A stretch of 18,250 nucleotides of DNA. Source: Lachnospiraceae bacterium (GTDB lineage Bacteria > Bacillota > Clostridia > Lachnospirales > Lachnospiraceae). The DNA is taken from assembly GCA_900763175.1 (NCBI GenBank), contig CAAFJI010000097.1:1-18250 (forward strand). Reading direction: 5' to 3'. Position 1 is the first letter of the stretch. Each line of letters starts with the position of its first letter. The position numbers and the translations under genes were made by a program. The notes below the pieces were generated by a model. The model saw only the letters and a list, made by a program, of their open reading frames with translations, searched no databases and was not told the origin of the DNA. Shown here in pieces: positions 15,373 through 18,250 of this stretch.

Positions 15373-15442
15373 TGTTTACTATTCAAACTCGCAAATAGAT
15401 TCTTGTCACTATACATTTTTGTATAGGTATTATGGTTCTATC
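15373..15442 (+). repeat. Structured dispersed repeat, copy B
   Basis: This is the partner of 5761-5826. It can form CTATT (15379-15383) with AATAG (15394-15398), and a perfect hairpin CTATACA (15409-15415) with TGTATAG (15420-15426) around TTTT. Compared with copy A, the outer C-G pair of the first stem is T-A there, and an A-T of the second stem is a G-T there, so pairing is kept despite base changes. It lies between the toxin gene and the IS110 remnant. Confidence 0.6.
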
Positions 15443-15522
15443 TGGTTTCATATGTGTTCCACTGTCCTAAGTCCACAGACTGTACTGAACGGTGTTATCA
15501 ATTTGTTATCAAATTTCTGTTA

Positions 15523-15822
15523 TCAGTCAAAGATTCTAGTGATATCCTGATACCGGTTAATTACACGATAAATCTCTACATACTCACTGCCCACTTTATA
15601 GATAATCACATAATCTTCCCATATCGCATATTTATAAGCTGTCCGAAAACTGACTCGTTTGGAAAGATCAGATCCCATTCCCGGAAACATCTGAAGATTC
15701 TCAAATTTCCCGTAAATTTCCTTTATGGTCTTTGCCGCGTATTCCTCGTTGTCTTCAGTAATGTAATCCCGAATATTCTTCAGATCCTTTGCAACAATCG
15801 GGTTAATCCGCAATTTTAACAT
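15523..15822 (-). CDS. RelE/ParE-family toxin (99 aa)
   Basis: This is a small basic protein of the RelE/ParE superfamily: an N-terminal LRINPIVAKDLKNIRDYI helix pair, a central KFENLQMFPGMG turn, and the C-terminal beta strands YVIIYKVGSEYVEIYRVINR followed by a QDITRIF end. RelE members cleave mRNA at the ribosome while ParE members poison gyrase; the sequence alone does not decide which. The ATG at 15822 follows the antitoxin stop codon by one base (TAAGATG), with GGGGG in the antitoxin end as ribosome site, so translation is coupled. A TTG five codons earlier is rejected. It is paired with the upstream YefM/Phd-like gene. Confidence 0.88.
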   Translation of the reverse strand: MLKLRINPIVAKDLKNIRDYITEDNEEYAAKTIKEIYGKFENLQMFPGMGSDLSKRVSFRTAYKYAIWEDYVIIYKVGSEYVEIYRVINRYQDITRIFD

Positions 15823-15823
15823 C

Positions 15824-16072
15824 TTATTCCCCCACAAGTGCCTTCAGTTCATCCAAATCCAGCCATCCTTCGCCGTCTTTCACTGCTTCTTCGGCTTCCT
15901 GCAGCTTCATCAAAAGCTTCTTTTCCGCACGATCACGTTCATAATCTTCAAAATCCATAACCACAAAACGTCCTCTACCATTCTTAGTAAGATATACCGG
16001 CTCGCCTTTGTGGCAGTTCTTCAGGACTTCGTTATAATTTCTCAAATCAGATACCGGTAAAATACTTGCCAT
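15824..16072 (-). CDS. YefM/Phd-family antitoxin (82 aa)
   Basis: This is a type II antitoxin. The N-terminus (ILPVSDLRNYNEVLKNC, then EPVYLTKNGRGRFVVMDFEDYE) is the Phd/YefM DNA-binding fold, which also represses its own promoter as a complex with the toxin. The C-terminal half is acidic and helical and should wrap the toxin. AAGGAG stands before the ATG. It is the first gene of a two-gene operon. A large palindrome covers its promoter, consistent with autoregulation. Confidence 0.9.
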   Translation of the reverse strand: MASILPVSDLRNYNEVLKNCHKGEPVYLTKNGRGRFVVMDFEDYERDRAEKKLLMKLQEAEEAVKDGEGWLDLDELKALVGE

Positions 16073-16118
16073 ATTCTTTCAGCTCCTTCCTTGATTTTAT
16101 ATTGTTTCTGCTACTTAT

Positions 16119-16165
16119 ATTATACACAAAAAGCTGTAAAATTCAACGTGAACTTTTACAGCTTT
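16119..16165 (-). promoter_or_regulatory. Promoter and palindromic operator of the toxin-antitoxin operon
   Basis: On the minus strand TTGAAT (16141-16146) and TATAAT (16119-16124) are 16 bases apart, with a TG before the -10. An inverted repeat, AAAGCTGTAAAATTCA (16130-16145) against TGAA-C-TTTTACAGCTTT (16149-16165, one unpaired C), covers the -35 and spacer. The position suits a YefM-type operator. It could also act as a second weak terminator for the gene upstream. Confidence 0.65.
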
Positions 16166-16189
16166 ATTCAAACTATGCTTTTTCTACCT

Positions 16190-16222
16190 AAAAGAAGCTG
16201 CCCACTACGGACAGCCTCTTCT
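16190..16222 (-). terminator. Terminator of the sigma/anti-sigma operon
   Basis: Arms 16190-16203 and 16209-16222 pair over 14 bases with three G-T pairs around a five-base loop, and the minus strand ends the stem in TTTT. It begins 18 bases after the stop codon of the 16240-17685 gene. Confidence 0.85.
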
Positions 16223-16239
16223 CTATAATAAGATTTTCA

Positions 16240-17685
16240 TTACTGATATATGTCCACCAGTCCTGTTTTTAACATTGAATCTGAAAACTCATATGCCGCT
16301 CCATCACCGTTAAGATTCAGATACATATTATTCAGGTCATTCTCATTTACGATCCATGCCATATTCACCTGTATACTCTCGCCAGGCTTTAAGGAAGAAA
16401 TATAGTTTCCTCCATTTCCATAATCCTCTGATATACTGTTGTATGTCATTTCAGCTGTACGTGCAACACCATCCCATATAACACGATCGTAGTCATCTCC
16501 GGACTGTTCTGTCGGATCGTAAATTTGATATGCTCCATCTTCATGGTTCATCAGCAGCAGTGTACCTATATAAAGCATATGGTTAATTTCTTCATCTGAC
16601 TTATTGGTATAAGTAACTGTCGCATAGACAAGCTTTTGTTTCACACTTTCTGTTTTTACAATCTCATCCACTGAATCAATGCCATTACCGGACTTAATAT
16701 AAGACAGCGTATTATTTACTAAATTTCCATCAGTTCCAACTGCATCCGTCCATTCTTCCGGCACATTATTCTGACCAAGCAGCTGCAGATTGTCCCTCAC
16801 CTGAACAGCATCAACACAAACTGAAATCTTATTATTTTCAATATAGTTGCCATCTCTGTCTTCACCAGATGCTGATATATCAAACACTTCACCAATCTGA
16901 TGCATTGGCAACTTATTATCTGCAATGGAAGTCATCACTGCTTCTCCTGATGATTCTTCAGGGGATACCATTTCACTCCACGTATACAAACCAGCGGTTT
17001 CAATCATTGTATCATTTTCAGTGATTACAAGGTTTTCAACCACTTTAATAGCATCCTCTTTTGAAATATCATCACCGATATAAACAGTAATTACACGATA
17101 TACATCTGGGCGAAGGAGGTAAATCCTTTGATTAAAAGATCCATCCTCTGCCAGGTCATTATATTTCAGGTATACACCTTCATAATTGCCAAAAGTTCTT
17201 TCCTCACAGTCGACAACATTCTTATCCTGCATTACTTTACTCAAATCATCCTCGTCCAAAAGCACAGCTGCAAAGCTGAATCCTCCGGTTCGATCATGCT
17301 CAGGATATCCCAGATATAATTCATCAATCCATTCCATACCTTCTGGAATATATCCTGCTGAGATATCTATATCATGAATTTTTTCAGGAAGATTAATTTT
17401 CCCTGTGCTGCCATCCTCCTTAATTCCAGTTACGATACTGTAGGCTCCTTGTTTTTCTAAAAACATATGATATAATTTGGTACCTGCATAGGCTATGGTC
17501 GACGTAGCCAATATACATACGGCTATTGCTGCAGCCACTCTGGCACCTGTCCATTTTTTCACTCTTCTTGTCTGAATATTAACCACCTTCGTGTCCTGAA
17601 GCTGTTTTTTCACTTCGCTTTGAATCATCGTGTGGATGAACTCCGGAGTTTCAGGAATATCTTTTTTCATATCTTCTAACCTCAT
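16240..17685 (-). CDS. Membrane-anchored putative anti-sigma factor (481 aa)
   Basis: The first ~45 residues are cytoplasmic and contain IPETPEFIHTMIQSEVKKQL. A single membrane segment follows (about 48-67, ARVAAAIAVCILATSTIAYA), then a ~410-residue extracytoplasmic part. That outer part has GYIPEGMEWIDELYLGYPEH near the membrane and an Ig-like C-terminal region with SSLKPGESIQVNMAWIV. The type is common in Lachnospiraceae next to ECF sigma genes and resembles DUF4179/DUF4367-containing proteins; no classical zinc anti-sigma motif is seen. Its ATG overlaps the sigma stop codon (ATGA), so the two are translationally coupled. It is expected to hold the sigma factor at the membrane until an envelope signal is sensed. 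The function is inferred from arrangement and topology. Confidence 0.78.
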   Translation of the reverse strand: MRLEDMKKDIPETPEFIHTMIQSEVKKQLQDTKVVNIQTRRVKKWTGARVAAAIAVCILATSTIAYAGTKLYHMFLEKQGAYSIVTGIKEDGSTGKINLPEKIHDIDISAGYIPEGMEWIDELYLGYPEHDRTGGFSFAAVLLDEDDLSKVMQDKNVVDCEERTFGNYEGVYLKYNDLAEDGSFNQRIYLLRPDVYRVITVYIGDDISKEDAIKVVENLVITENDTMIETAGLYTWSEMVSPEESSGEAVMTSIADNKLPMHQIGEVFDISASGEDRDGNYIENNKISVCVDAVQVRDNLQLLGQNNVPEEWTDAVGTDGNLVNNTLSYIKSGNGIDSVDEIVKTESVKQKLVYATVTYTNKSDEEINHMLYIGTLLLMNHEDGAYQIYDPTEQSGDDYDRVIWDGVARTAEMTYNSISEDYGNGGNYISSLKPGESIQVNMAWIVNENDLNNMYLNLNGDGAAYEFSDSMLKTGLVDIYQ

Positions 17686-18170
17686 ACTGTCAACGCCTCA
17701 CTTTCCTGTAAATTACGCTTAAGTTTTCCCCGTGCTCTGGCAAGCCTTTTTTGAACTGCTCCCTCGGTTATCTCAAGAATCTGCGCAATCTCTTTTATGT
17801 TGAAATCCTCAATATAGTACAGAATAACTGGCATTCGTAATTCTTCTTTCAAAGAATTTACGGCTCTGTACAAGTCGCTGTAGTCAGTTTTCTGATCTGC
17901 CTCAATTTCTGTCATTTCACTCATCCCTTCCAAAGAAACAAGTTTACTCGACTTTCTCAAAAGAGTATAACACTCATTGATCAATATACGAATCAACCAT
18001 GTCTTGGCATATTTGTCATTTCTCAAAGTTCCAATCTTTGAAAATGCCTTAACAATCGTTTCCTGAATAGCATCTGCACAATCTTGATCGTTAATTAGAA
18101 TTGTTTTGGCAGTAGAATACAATTGTCTCTCTGAATTGAGAATCAACGTCCCTAATTCCTCTCTGGTCAC
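17682..18170 (-). CDS. ECF-type RNA polymerase sigma factor (162 aa)
   Basis: This is a small two-domain sigma-70 family protein. Region 2 spans about residues 18-70 (DQDCADAIQETIVKAFSKI, then YAKTWLIRILINEC). Region 4 spans about 105-153 (LPVILYY-like helix, FNIKEIAQILEITEGAVQKR, ARGKLKRNL). No extra C-terminal domain is present. Translation starts at GTG with AGGTGG just upstream; no ATG fits. The coupled downstream membrane protein is its likely anti-sigma factor. ECF factors of this layout usually direct an envelope-stress regulon and often their own promoter. Confidence 0.93.
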   Translation of the reverse strand: MTREELGTLILNSERQLYSTAKTILINDQDCADAIQETIVKAFSKIGTLRNDKYAKTWLIRILINECYTLLRKSSKLVSLEGMSEMTEIEADQKTDYSDLYRAVNSLKEELRMPVILYYIEDFNIKEIAQILEITEGAVQKRLARARGKLKRNLQESEALTV

Positions 18171-18189
18171 TTTAACACCACCTTCTTTA

Positions 18190-18237
18190 GCCGGCCGGCA
18201 ATTTTCATTTACATAGATTAGATGTACAGTTTTTCAA
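18190..18237 (-). promoter_or_regulatory. Possible promoter and GC palindrome upstream of the sigma gene
   Basis: On the minus strand TTGAAA (18232-18237) and TATGTA (18210-18215) are 16 bases apart. Between this and the ribosome site lies a perfect ten-base GC palindrome, GCCGGCCGGC (18190-18199), conspicuous in AT-rich surroundings. No typical ECF -35 (GAAC-like) pairs convincingly with a -10 in the 80 bases visible. Confidence 0.35.
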
Positions 18238-18250
18238 AATATCCCCAAAT

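Overview
The window looks like chromosome of a gut-type Firmicute, most likely a Lachnospiraceae member (Blautia/Dorea/Mediterraneibacter-like). The evidence is moderate GC, strong AGGAGG-type ribosome binding sites, LPXTG pili with a dedicated signal peptidase, clostridial adhesin N-termini, and an ECF sigma/anti-sigma pair of the kind common in that family. Genus-level placement is inference. Nearly all genes after position 1334 lie on the minus strand.

Region 1 (1-1342, plus strand) holds two small regulators. One is a Xre-type helix-turn-helix protein with its own terminator. The other is a TetR/AcrR-type repressor whose 3' end overlaps the convergent ligase gene. Region 2 (1334-4582, minus) is a compact three-gene acyl-activation cassette in the order condensation-domain acyltransferase, stand-alone acyl carrier protein, AMP-forming acyl ligase. 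The ligase would activate an acid, the carrier would hold it as a thioester, and the condensation protein would pass it to an acceptor. There is no NRPS/PKS megasynthase in the window, so the product is unknown.

Region 3 (4755-14310, minus) is a surface-pilus operon: signal peptidase I, a 1739-residue LPXTG adhesin (probable tip or ancillary pilin), an LPXTG backbone pilin, a class C sortase, and then a membrane-anchored alpha/beta hydrolase. It starts from a perfect consensus promoter (TTGACA, 17-bp spacer, TATAAT). Strong RNA hairpins without terminator T-tracts stand before the start of both the pilin and the sortase cistrons. They may set the high pilin-to-sortase ratio a pilus needs.

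Region 4 (14588-15442) is debris: the C-terminal end of an AstE/AspA-type metallopeptidase-family gene with its intact terminator, joined directly to a central fragment of an IS110-type transposase. A roughly 70-bp structured repeat follows, and a diverged second copy of it lies immediately downstream of the sortase gene. Region 5 (15523-16165) is a YefM/Phd-RelE/ParE toxin-antitoxin operon with a large palindrome over its promoter. Region 6 (16190-18250) is an ECF sigma factor translationally coupled to a membrane-anchored putative anti-sigma protein.

No tRNA, rRNA or CRISPR array was seen. The most novel candidates are the acyl-transfer cassette, the two-copy structured repeat and the hairpins around the pilin cistron.
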